Made by a program: the position numbers and the translations under genes | Part shown: positions 1 through 6,041 of the stretch, piece by piece | How positions within the stretch are numbered: position 1 is the stretch's first letter | Layout: each line of letters starts with the position of its first letter | NCBI GenBank assembly: GCA_046538375.1 | Contig: JBKHJA010000052.1 | Coordinates: forward strand, 1-18,253 | Direction: 5' to 3' | DNA length: 18,253 nucleotides | Origin: JBKHJA01 sp046538375 | Lineage (GTDB): Bacteria > Acidobacteriota > Aminicenantia > Aminicenantales > Aminicenantaceae | Notes under the pieces: model-generated | The model's input: the letters and a program-made list of their open reading frames with translations, nothing else | What the model was told of the DNA's origin: nothing | Databases searched by the model: none

Positions 1-320
1 AGTATTTGGTAAAATTATAGGGACTGTTCGCAGTGATTTTGATGGCGGAGCCATTCTTGACAATACGAACTGGGGATTTTCGGAAAGAGAAACGGAAGTC
101 TCCTTTTCTTTTTTATCCCCACCCGACCCAACCCCTGAAGGAAGGATTGAATTTTTGAAGGTGTCAGAATCTTCTGAATAATAAAGGTTTATTTGTATTT
201 GCTCTTTTGAATAAAGGATGTTTTTGATGAACTTTTTGGTCAAAAGATTCCTTTCAATTCCTTTCTGCTGGGTAAGGGATTTTAAAAATATTTTCAGGAT
301 ATTTTGAAGAGTTTGAGAGG
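1..320 (-). pseudogene. Inverted duplicate of the serine recombinase 3' end
   Basis: Read leftward, bases 320-47 repeat the last 274 bp shared with the recombinase gene at 2108-3529. They translate to the same C-terminal residues, up to FVLSRMAP. Beyond base 47 the frame stays open to the window edge with a different tail (PSKSLRTVPIILPNT), instead of the tRNA-encoded tail of the full-length gene. Upstream of base 320 the frame meets a TAA after about ten codons and there is no start codon, so this is a fragment and not an independent gene. It could be a real duplication, a recombination junction, or an assembly artefact. The tail may be the recombinase's original C-terminus before integration; that is inference. 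Confidence 0.75.
47..320 (+). repeat. Left arm of 274-bp inverted repeat
   Basis: This segment is the reverse complement of 3228-3501. I compared the arms base by base and saw no mismatch. Identity stops at base 46/47 (partner 3501/3502) and at 320/321 (partner 3227/3228). The outer end carries GGAGCCA, the same seven bases that end the tRNA at 3495-3501. The near-zero divergence means the duplication is very recent, kept identical by gene conversion, or artificial. Confidence 0.95.
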
Positions 321-333
321 CAAGAAAAAGCAC

Positions 334-362
334 TTGACTGTTGTCTTATTATTTATTATCAT
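334..362 (+). promoter_or_regulatory. Predicted sigma70 promoter of the cassette
   Basis: TTGACT (334-339) and TATCAT (357-362) are separated by 17 bp, close to the sigma70 consensus. The site begins 14 bp inside the left repeat arm and lies about 40 bp before the start of the HTH gene, so it would drive that gene and the overlapping AlbA_2 gene. It would turn around with the segment if the segment inverts. Confidence 0.55.
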
Positions 363-404
363 ATATTAGCAATGGTTAATAAAAATAAGCAAGGTGAGTC
401 GAAT

Positions 405-614
405 ATGGATAAATGGTTAACTCTGGAACAGATTGCTGAATATTTACAGATGAGCACATCTTCAATCTACAAGATGGCTCAGTCTGGCAAGATTCCATCA
501 TACAAGGTTGGTAGGCAGTGGAGATTTAAGAAGGAAGAAATTGATAGATGGGTAGAGAAACAAAAGTCTAAGAGGAAAGATTTATGCCTGAGAAAGAAAC
601 AATCCGCTTATTAG
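405..614 (+). CDS. Excisionase-family HTH DNA-binding protein
   Basis: A 69-residue protein with one MerR/excisionase-type winged helix (HTH_17-like). LTLEQIAEYLQMSTSSIYKM forms the helix-turn-helix at residues 5-24, and KIPSYKVGRQWRFKKEEIDRW forms the wing and recognition segment to about residue 50, followed by a basic tail. The ATG at 405 is preferred over the in-frame ATG at 372 because AAGGTGAG lies six bases before it. Proteins of this family act as recombination directionality factors or small repressors next to integrases. Here the gene overlaps the AlbA_2 gene by 31 nt and sits in a cassette with a serine recombinase, so an excision or regulatory role is likely but not shown. Confidence 0.8.
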   Translation: MDKWLTLEQIAEYLQMSTSSIYKMAQSGKIPSYKVGRQWRFKKEEIDRWVEKQKSKRKDLCLRKKQSAY

Positions 615-1996
615 GAAAAACAGAAACGTATAAGATTGAATATAAGCCATCTCTGTCCGACACTGACAGGATTATTGAAATTGTTTGCTCTTTTGCTAAC
701 ACTGCAGGTGGAGTAGTTTTTGTGGGAATTAAAGAAGGAAAGGAAAATATAGAAGATCGGGTCACTGGGATTGATATAGGAAAGGACACTCTTGGCAGAT
801 TAGTAAATAGAATTATAGACAAAACCGATCCGCCTATATATCCAAATATAGAAACCGTAAAGGTTTTTGAGAAAAATATCATTGTGATAGAGGTAACAGA
901 AGGAAGAGATAAGCCATATACTGCCGCCGGTAAACCATTCATCAGGGTAGGGGATGTCACGAAACAAATGAAAAGGACTGAATATGAAAGAATAGTTCTT
1001 GATAAAAATAAAACAAAACTTCTCTTCGATGCTCAGATTTGCAAAGGGGCAACATGGAAAGATATTGATGAGAAAAGGGTAAGATGTTTCTTAAAGAAAG
1101 CGAAGGCTGAAAGAAATTTAGAAGTAGATACGGCTATATCTATAAAAGAAACTATGAACAGACTAAAACTCACCCGTGATGGGAAATTAACAAATGCGGC
1201 TATCCTTATGTTTGGTAAGGACCCTCAAAAATTCTTCTTGGAGGCAAGGCTAAGGTGTGGACGATTCAAAGGGGTAACAGCCCAGGAGTTTATTGATATG
1301 AAGGTCATAGAAGGAAATATAATTGACCAGATTGATAATGCTGAAAAGTTTGTGCTGACACATATCAAAAAGGCTGCAAAAATCATTATGTTTGAGCGTC
1401 AGGAAGTTTGGGAGTATCCTCCAGAGGCACTTAGAGAAGCAATAGTAAACGCTGTCTGCCATAGAGATTATTTTTTAACGGGCAACATCCAGATTGGAAT
1501 CTACGATGACAGAGTAGAGATATGGAGTCCAGGCAGGTTACCAGAACCTTTAACACCAAATATGTTAAAAGGAGAACATCAATCAATTCCAAGGAATCCA
1601 CTAATTGCAAATATCTTATTCCTGATAAGGTATATTGAACAGTGGGGTAAGGGAACGAATAAGATTATTGATTGGTGCAAAAATCATGGATTAAAAGAAC
1701 CTGATTTTTTGGAAAGCGGAGGTAGTTTCGTGGTCAGATTTCCAGCACCAGAAAATATTTTGGATTTAGTGCCTGATAAAAGAAGACTGAATCTTAAGGA
1801 GTTAGGTTTACACGAGAGACAGATAAAAGCTTTGAGAATGATGGTAAATGAGGAAAGGGTCTTTACTAATACTCTTTATCAGCAAACTTTTGGCGTATCA
1901 AGGAGAACCGCTTTAAGAGACCTCAAAGGGTTGGTTGAGTTAAATCAAGTAAGAATGGTAGGCGTTGGTAAGGCCGCCAAGTATAAGGCAATTTGA
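584..1996 (+). CDS. AlbA_2/Schlafen-type ATP-binding protein (COG2865-like)
   Basis: A 470-residue protein of the family often labelled 'ATP-dependent DNA helicase RecG-related' or 'putative transcriptional regulator'; it is not a helicase by sequence. The N-terminal AlbA_2/Schlafen domain (about 10-125) shows the E19-x-K21 pair and FANTAGGVVFVGI. A GHKL-like ATPase half follows, with ALREAIVNAVCHRDY near 281-295, VEIWSPGRLPEP near 311-322 and WGKGTNKII near 353-361. The C-terminus (about 405-470) is a winged helix with SRRTALRDL. The start is supported by AGAGGAAAG before the ATG, and the gene overlaps the HTH gene, implying co-transcription. Such genes are common on genomic islands and some relatives contribute to phage defence. 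Its exact function here is unknown. Confidence 0.8.
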   Translation: MPEKETIRLLGKTETYKIEYKPSLSDTDRIIEIVCSFANTAGGVVFVGIKEGKENIEDRVTGIDIGKDTLGRLVNRIIDKTDPPIYPNIETVKVFEKNIIVIEVTEGRDKPYTAAGKPFIRVGDVTKQMKRTEYERIVLDKNKTKLLFDAQICKGATWKDIDEKRVRCFLKKAKAERNLEVDTAISIKETMNRLKLTRDGKLTNAAILMFGKDPQKFFLEARLRCGRFKGVTAQEFIDMKVIEGNIIDQIDNAEKFVLTHIKKAAKIIMFERQEVWEYPPEALREAIVNAVCHRDYFLTGNIQIGIYDDRVEIWSPGRLPEPLTPNMLKGEHQSIPRNPLIANILFLIRYIEQWGKGTNKIIDWCKNHGLKEPDFLESGGSFVVRFPAPENILDLVPDKRRLNLKELGLHERQIKALRMMVNEERVFTNTLYQQTFGVSRRTALRDLKGLVELNQVRMVGVGKAAKYKAI

Positions 1997-2107
1997 AATA
2001 AATATGGCGTATAAACCAAAAATATGGCTCATAAAATGGCGCATATTTTGACGCAGAATTTCTATGATTGATAACAAGACGTTATACCAAAAAAGAAGGA
2101 AGTAACC
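1997..2107 (+). promoter_or_regulatory. Spacer with three ATGGC-type repeats before the recombinase
   Basis: This 111-bp gap holds three related words: AATATGGCGTAT at 2001, AATATGGCTCAT at 2021 and AAATGGCGCATAT at 2035. The first two are exactly 20 bp apart, about two helical turns, and the third is partly palindromic. This arrangement suits an operator or iteron-like binding site for the cassette's HTH protein or the recombinase. No convincing -35/-10 pair stands out. The GAAGGA ribosome-binding site (2095-2100) sets the GTG start of the recombinase. Confidence 0.35.
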
Positions 2108-3529
2108 GTGAACTGTGCGATTTATACAAGGGTATCTACTGATAACCAAGCCGAAAAAGATTTTTCTTCTTGTGAAGCTCAAGAGGAGAAAATAAAAGCT
2201 TTTGTTCAAAGCCAGAATAACTGGGAAGTTTTTAAGGTTTATTCTGACGCAGGCTACAGTGGAGCAAATATTAACCGTCCAGCTTTGCGAGAAATATTTG
2301 AAGATATAAAACAAGGAAAAATCAATATTGTCTTGGCTTATAAAATTGATAGACTTACCCGCTCGCCTAAAGATTTTTATCAATTGATAGAATTTTTTGA
2401 GAACTACAAAGTTGACTTTATCTCTATTACAGAAAGATTTGATACTTCTACTCCAGCAGGTAGGCTTTTAAGAAATATTATGCTCACCTTTGCACAGTTT
2501 GAAAGAGAATTAGCAAGCGAAAGAACAAAAGACAAAATGCTTGAAAGAGCTAAAAAGGGAATGTGGAATGGTGGTTTAGTGCCTTATGGATATAAAAGAG
2601 AAAATAAAAAACTCATTATCAATTCGAAAGAAGCTGAAATTATACGGTTCATTTATGAAACCTATGTAACGACTGGTTCTTTATTCAAAACCTACGATGG
2701 ATTGAAGCGCCAAGAAACTAAAGATAGGCAAGATAGGAGTTTTTCAAAAGGTGCTATACATTACATTTTAAGAAATATTGTCTATACCGGAAAATTAAAC
2801 TATGCTGGGAAAATTTATCAAGGAATTCATGAACCCATTATTTCTGCGGAACTGTTCAATCTTGCTCAAGAAACACATAAAGAAAAAATAAAGACTTTGC
2901 GAGTATATAAAAATTTTCTGCTTTCGGGGCTTATTACCTGTAATGATTGTGGTTCTGTTATGACTCCCTGTTATACAAACAAGAGAAAAGAAGAAAAACT
3001 TACACGATACTATTATTACCGATGCACCAAAACTTTTAAGATGGACTGGGACTCATGCAGTGTTAGACAAGTTAGCGCAGACAGATTGGAAAATTATATT
3101 TTCGCTAATCTTGAGAGAATTTCAGATGACAAAATATACCTTGAAAATCTAATTTTCAGACTTAACAATGACCCAGAATCGGGATACCGCTCTGGACACG
3201 AACTAACGGAAGAATGCGCTCCGCCCTCCTCTCAAACTCTTCAAAATATCCTGAAAATATTTTTAAAATCCCTTACCCAGCAGAAAGGAATTGAAAGGAA
3301 TCTTTTGACCAAAAAGTTCATCAAAAACATCCTTTATTCAAAAGAGCAAATACAAATAAACCTTTATTATTCAGAAGATTCTGACACCTTCAAAAATTCA
3401 ATCCTTCCTTCAGGGGTTGGGTCGGGTGGGGATAAAAAAGAAAAGGAGACTTCCGTTTCTCTTTCCGAAAATCCCCAGTTCGTATTGTCAAGAATGGCTC
3501 CTCGGGCAGGACTCGAACCTGCAACCTAG
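2108..3529 (+). CDS. Large serine recombinase/integrase
   Basis: A 473-residue large serine recombinase. The resolvase catalytic domain (about 3-150) has the nucleophile in YTRVST (Ser10) and the arginine cluster YKIDRLTRSP (about 78-87). A 'Recombinase' DNA-binding domain (about 165-265, VPYGYKRE onward) follows, then a zinc beta-ribbon (CNDCGSVMTPC about 277-287, with YYYYRC and a later Cys near 320) and a C-terminal region. Translation starts at GTG, seven bases after GAAGGA. The last residues (APRAGLEPAT) and the TAG stop are encoded by the antisense strand of the tRNA 3' exon. The gene therefore reads across an integration junction, and its original C-terminus was probably different. The role is integration and excision of the cassette at the tRNA 3' end. 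Confidence 0.93.
   Translation: MNCAIYTRVSTDNQAEKDFSSCEAQEEKIKAFVQSQNNWEVFKVYSDAGYSGANINRPALREIFEDIKQGKINIVLAYKIDRLTRSPKDFYQLIEFFENYKVDFISITERFDTSTPAGRLLRNIMLTFAQFERELASERTKDKMLERAKKGMWNGGLVPYGYKRENKKLIINSKEAEIIRFIYETYVTTGSLFKTYDGLKRQETKDRQDRSFSKGAIHYILRNIVYTGKLNYAGKIYQGIHEPIISAELFNLAQETHKEKIKTLRVYKNFLLSGLITCNDCGSVMTPCYTNKRKEEKLTRYYYYRCTKTFKMDWDSCSVRQVSADRLENYIFANLERISDDKIYLENLIFRLNNDPESGYRSGHELTEECAPPSSQTLQNILKIFLKSLTQQKGIERNLLTKKFIKNILYSKEQIQINLYYSEDSDTFKNSILPSGVGSGGDKKEKETSVSLSENPQFVLSRMAPRAGLEPAT
3228..3501 (-). repeat. Right arm of 274-bp inverted repeat
   Basis: This is the partner of 47-320. It covers the recombinase codons from about residue 374 to residue 465 and ends with TGGCTCC, the complement of the tRNA 3' end GGAGCCA. 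The arms flank 2,907 bp containing the excisionase-like gene, the AlbA_2 protein gene and most of the recombinase. Homologous recombination between the arms would invert that segment. Confidence 0.95.
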
Positions 3530-3535
3530 TGGTTA

Positions 3536-3907
3536 CAAGACCCCCAGAATTTCTTCTGGGCTTGGACTATCTCTTCACCCTCTCCGGATAGTTGGAGTTG
3601 GGGTGCCGGGCGCTTCCCCCGAGTAATACTCAGGGTACGAGCACTCGCTCTAGTCTCTGCACCTTCCCCGCCCTGTTTTGAATGAGCAGGGCTTGGCTCA
3701 GGATTACCATTCTCAGCTCCAAACTGAGGGCAGGCTTCCCTGAATTCACCCGATTTTTCAACCACGATTTCTCGTGGAAGCTGCAACCCAGAGTGAACTT
3801 CACGATGACAATTCGCACAAAGAAGTATGCTTTTCTGAACAGATAGGATCAGATAGTCTCTTCTGTCACGGTATGTGCGATTATCACTCATCCGTTACTC
3901 CTCTTTT
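3536..3907 (-). ncRNA. Group I self-splicing intron in the tRNA-Asn anticodon
   Basis: A 372-nt intron running from AAAAGAGG to a terminal G, as in group I introns. The internal guide GCAGCT (3784-3779) pairs with the end of the 5' exon, AGCCACC read backwards (GGCTGT on the - strand), closing P1 with a G.U at the splice site. The preceding GGTT (3788-3785) can form P10 with AACC of the 3' exon. Conserved core elements are readable: P near 3746-3731, Q AATCCTGAGCCAAGCCC (3705-3689), R GTGCAGAGACTA ending at 3651, and S GATAGTCC near 3571-3564. P7 forms by GACTA/TAGTC (3655-3651 with 3569-3565). P9 is a 7-bp hairpin with a GAAA loop (3560-3543). The core closely resembles cyanobacterial-type tRNA introns (IC3-like). 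Splicing itself is predicted, not shown. Confidence 0.92.
3790..3891 (-). pseudogene. Remnant of HNH homing endonuclease in the intron P1 loop
   Basis: An ATG at 3891 follows a strong GAGGAG ribosome-binding site with a six-base spacer. The reading gives about 34 residues resembling the two ends of an intron-type HNH endonuclease: a basic N-terminus (NRTYRDRRDYLI) joined directly to the final motif LLCANCHREVH. The middle, with the first CxxC and the catalytic His, is missing, so it cannot be an active nuclease. The frame stays open past 3790 into the ribozyme core, but that part follows the intron's conserved RNA and is probably not selected as protein. The location between the 5' splice site and the guide sequence is a usual place for intron ORFs. 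Confidence 0.65.
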
Positions 3908-3954
3908 ACAGCCACCCGCTCTGCCGATTGAGCTACCGAGGAGCAGCCAAAAAT

Positions 3955-3983
3955 AATTTAGCAGAATTGATTGAGAATATCAA
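3955..3983 (-). promoter_or_regulatory. Predicted promoter of tRNA-Asn
   Basis: On the minus strand TTGATA (3983-3978) and TAAATT (3960-3955) are 17 bp apart, and the mature tRNA starts 12 bp after the -10 box. The -35 box lies inside a 9-bp perfect hairpin (AGAATTGAT/ATCAATTCT, 3963-3987). That hairpin is followed by a T-rich run and could also slow or end transcription coming from the upstream heat-shock operon. Confidence 0.5.
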
Positions 3984-4036
3984 TTCTTCTGTGAGGCTGA
4001 ATAAATGGAAAATGGTATAAAAAAAGGATCTTTATC

Positions 4037-4783
4037 TTAAAATCTGTAGTTGGCCTGTTTCACTATCTTCCTGTAGTCCTCTCCCCACATCTCCACGATT
4101 TTGCACATCTCATAGAGTCTTGACCGCAGTCTGATTCCGATCCGATCCACCAGGGAATCGTCGCCCTTCTTGTAAAAAGAATCTCTTGTGTCCTCTTCCT
4201 CTTCTCCCTTATCCAGATAATTGGAAGTAAAGAGGGTCAGTTTCTTGTTGTTGTATCTGTTATTGATGATGTAGAAAACCGTCTCTTCTACCCAGGCTGT
4301 GGTCCTTTTGGCTCCCAGCTCATCCAGGACCAGAACTTCCTTCTGAAAAATGGGGGCAAGGACATCTGATTCTGTGATGGAAGAGTCAGGCGTGTAGGAC
4401 CTCTGTATATCCCTGATCAATTCTCTAAAATCGTAAAAATAACAGGCGACATTTTTCTTCTGAATCAACTCCTGGATAACGGCCACCGCCAGATGAGTCT
4501 TCCCCACCCCGCAGGGGCCTATGAACAGAAGTCCCACTTCCTGGACAGGATAATTTTTGACGAACTGCCTGGATATCTTGAGGGCGTGGCGGTGTGAATC
4601 ATTATGGATTTCAAAGTTTTTAAAGGAACAGTTTTCATACCTACGGGGGATATGAGCTTGATCAATAAGAAGCTGAGTTTTCTGCTGCTGGTAACATCTG
4701 CAGCGTTTGGCCACAGCCTCTTTTTTGGATTCTTTAAGAACCCATCCTGTACCATTGCAATGAGGGCAAACTTCTTCTGGCAT
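4037..4783 (-). CDS. DnaC/DnaI-like AAA+ helicase-loader ATPase
   Basis: A 248-residue protein with a Cys-rich N-terminus (CPHCNGTGW at 6-14 and CRC at 28-30, a probable zinc site) and a DnaC/IstB-type AAA+ domain. Walker A is GPCGVGKT at 89-96, Walker B VLVLDELG at about 150-157, sensor-1 LFTSN near 184-188, and basic residues near 213-220 (RIGIRLRSR) are arginine-finger candidates. DnaC/DnaI proteins load the replicative helicase; IstB relatives serve transposases. No transposase gene adjoins, so a loader role is favoured. The start ATG shares one base with the sigma-factor stop (TGATG), which indicates translational coupling. Its place at the end of a chaperone operon is unusual. Confidence 0.8.
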   Translation of the reverse strand: MPEEVCPHCNGTGWVLKESKKEAVAKRCRCYQQQKTQLLIDQAHIPRRYENCSFKNFEIHNDSHRHALKISRQFVKNYPVQEVGLLFIGPCGVGKTHLAVAVIQELIQKKNVACYFYDFRELIRDIQRSYTPDSSITESDVLAPIFQKEVLVLDELGAKRTTAWVEETVFYIINNRYNNKKLTLFTSNYLDKGEEEEDTRDSFYKKGDDSLVDRIGIRLRSRLYEMCKIVEMWGEDYRKIVKQANYRF

Positions 4784-5631
4784 CAGTTTAAATACCCCCG
4801 CAGCTGCTGGAGTTTATGAGAACGGGACATTTTTCTCATGGCCTTCTGTTCGATCTGCCTTATGCGCTCCCTGGTCAGATCCAGCCGATCTCCGATCTCC
4901 TGAAGGGTTCGCGGCTTATAATCATCCAATCCGAATCTCCATTTTAACACAGCAGCTTCTTTCTTATCCAGGGAATCTATCATCTCTCTTATTTGCTCCT
5001 GGATGGAGTTCTTGATAATCTGGTACTCAACAGAAGGGGAAAAACTGTCTTCTATCTTATCTCCAACTTCTATATCTTCATCAAAATATTTATCACTCAG
5101 AGAAATATTCTTTTCTTCCAGCAGTTCCATATCCTCAACATCTTCTCTGGTAATTTCCATGCTCTGGGCTATTTCGTTTCTGGTGGGTTCTCTTCCCAAC
5201 TGTTTTTTCAGTCGAGCTGCTGTCCTTTTCATCTCTGATATCTGGTCAGAAAGTTTTTGTGGAATATGATAGATGCGCGAATATTGGGTAAGAGCATGAA
5301 TGATAGCCTGTCTTATCCACCACACCGCATAGGAGATGAATTTGACATTACGATGGGGATCAAATCTCTTGGCTGCCTCGATCAAGCCCAGGTTGCCCTC
5401 ATTTATAAGATCAGAATAACTCAATCCCATCCCCCGGTATTTTTTCACGTAGGAAACCACGAATTTGAGGTTGGCCTCGATCAGCTTCTGCAGGGCCTTT
5501 TTATCTCCGTTCTGGATGAGTTTCCCTAACTTTTTTTCCTCCGCCTGGGAGAGTGTGGGAAACTCAGATATCTTGTCCAGGTAAATCCTCAGATTCTTGG
5601 AATCAAGGTAATCATTCTTTCTGTGGCTCAT
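4783..5631 (-). CDS. RNA polymerase sigma-70 family factor (RpoD/RpoS-like, no region 1.1)
   Basis: A 282-residue group 1/2-type sigma factor. Region 1.2 is present (DYLDSKNLRIYLDKISEFP, about 7-25), then region 2 (LIEANLKFVVSYVKKYRGMGL to the SYAVWWIRQAI promoter-melting and -10 recognition helix, about 47-112), region 3 (about 125-200, including the acidic stretch SDKYFDEDIEVGDKIEDS) and region 4 with the -35 recognition helix (TLQEIGDRLDLTRERIRQIEQ, about 240-260). The long N-terminal region 1.1 of typical RpoD is absent, so this is more likely an alternative factor than the main one, though small primary factors exist. The start lies 20 nt inside hspR and the stop overlaps the helicase-loader start, so it is coupled on both sides. 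A heat or stress regulon is inferred from the operon. Confidence 0.85.
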   Translation of the reverse strand: MSHRKNDYLDSKNLRIYLDKISEFPTLSQAEEKKLGKLIQNGDKKALQKLIEANLKFVVSYVKKYRGMGLSYSDLINEGNLGLIEAAKRFDPHRNVKFISYAVWWIRQAIIHALTQYSRIYHIPQKLSDQISEMKRTAARLKKQLGREPTRNEIAQSMEITREDVEDMELLEEKNISLSDKYFDEDIEVGDKIEDSFSPSVEYQIIKNSIQEQIREMIDSLDKKEAAVLKWRFGLDDYKPRTLQEIGDRLDLTRERIRQIEQKAMRKMSRSHKLQQLRGYLN

Positions 5632-6040
5632 GGTTTATTTCTTCTTTTTCTTCTTTCTCTATTTTAATGACCTTGGCTGGGCTGATACGAATCAGGCTTT
5701 TTTTGCGAAATTCAAACTCTTCCTCTCTTCCTTCAAAAAATTCACGCCTGACGTATTCCAGAAATTCATTCACTTCATCCTCGATCTGTTCCATCTTCTC
5801 CCTCATGTTTAAAATCACTTCCACTCCAGCCAGATTGACTCCCAGATCTCGAGTGAGACTCAGAATAAACTCCAAACGTTTCAGATCATCCCGTGTGTAC
5901 AGCCGGGTGTTTCCCTCACTTCGGGAGGGTGTCAGCAATCCCTCTCTCTCATACAGCCTGAGCGTCTGGGGATGAATGTCGTACATCCGGGCTACACTGC
6001 TTATATGATAATAATCTTTAGGTTCTTTTTCCTTCTTCAT
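5612..6040 (-). CDS. hspR: HspR-type MerR-family heat-shock repressor
   Basis: A 142-residue MerR-family regulator. The N-terminal winged helix (about 10-60) reads YHISSVARMYDIHPQTLRLYEREGLLTPSRS, with the HPQTLRLYEREGL signature shared by HspR proteins, followed by TRLYTRDDLKRLEFI. A coiled-coil-forming segment (about 75-110) and a charged C-terminus follow. HspR represses the dnaK operon and needs DnaK as a partner in known systems. The gene starts one base after the dnaJ stop, the classic dnaK-dnaJ-hspR order, and overlaps the sigma gene by 20 nt. A clear HAIR operator (CTTGAGT-N7-ACTCAAG) is not visible upstream of dnaK, so its binding site here may differ. Confidence 0.85.
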   Translation of the reverse strand: MKKEKEPKDYYHISSVARMYDIHPQTLRLYEREGLLTPSRSEGNTRLYTRDDLKRLEFILSLTRDLGVNLAGVEVILNMREKMEQIEDEVNEFLEYVRREFFEGREEEFEFRKKSLIRISPAKVIKIEKEEKEEINHEPQKE

Positions 6041-6041
6041 C

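Larger units (their letters stand above)
3495..3942 (-). tRNA. tRNA-Asn(GUU), split by a group I intron
   Basis: The 5' exon (3942-3908, 35 nt) gives acceptor strand TCCTCGG, a GCTC/GAGC D-stem, anticodon-stem strand GGTGG and loop start CTGT. The 3' exon (3535-3495, 41 nt) gives TAA, CCACT, variable loop AGGTT, T-arm GCAGG-TTCGAGT-CCTGC, acceptor strand CCGAGGA, discriminator G and an encoded CCA. Joining them makes a normal 76-nt tRNA with anticodon loop CUGUUAA, that is GUU for asparagine. The break lies between anticodon bases U35 and U36. The last seven bases are also the end of the 274-bp inverted repeat, and the 3' exon overlaps the recombinase stop on the other strand. The tRNA 3' end is thus the probable integration target. 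Charging as Asn is inferred from the anticodon. Confidence 0.92.

Noticed and set aside
372..404. Earlier ATG (372) as start of the HTH protein
   Set aside because: It has no ribosome-binding site and lies almost at the predicted transcription start. The ATG at 405 has AAGGTGAG at ideal spacing.
3526..3891. Open reading frame of 121 codons across the intron (- strand)
   Set aside because: Past about 3790 it runs through the ribozyme core and into the 3' exon of the tRNA, where sequence conservation is explained by RNA structure. Only the first 34 residues resemble a protein family.
3495..3942. tRNA-Tyr reading (the 5' half seems to contain anticodon GTA)
   Set aside because: The GTA appears only if intron bases are read as exon. 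Splicing after U35 with the intron ending in G gives GUU, and the tRNA lacks the long variable arm of bacterial tRNA-Tyr.
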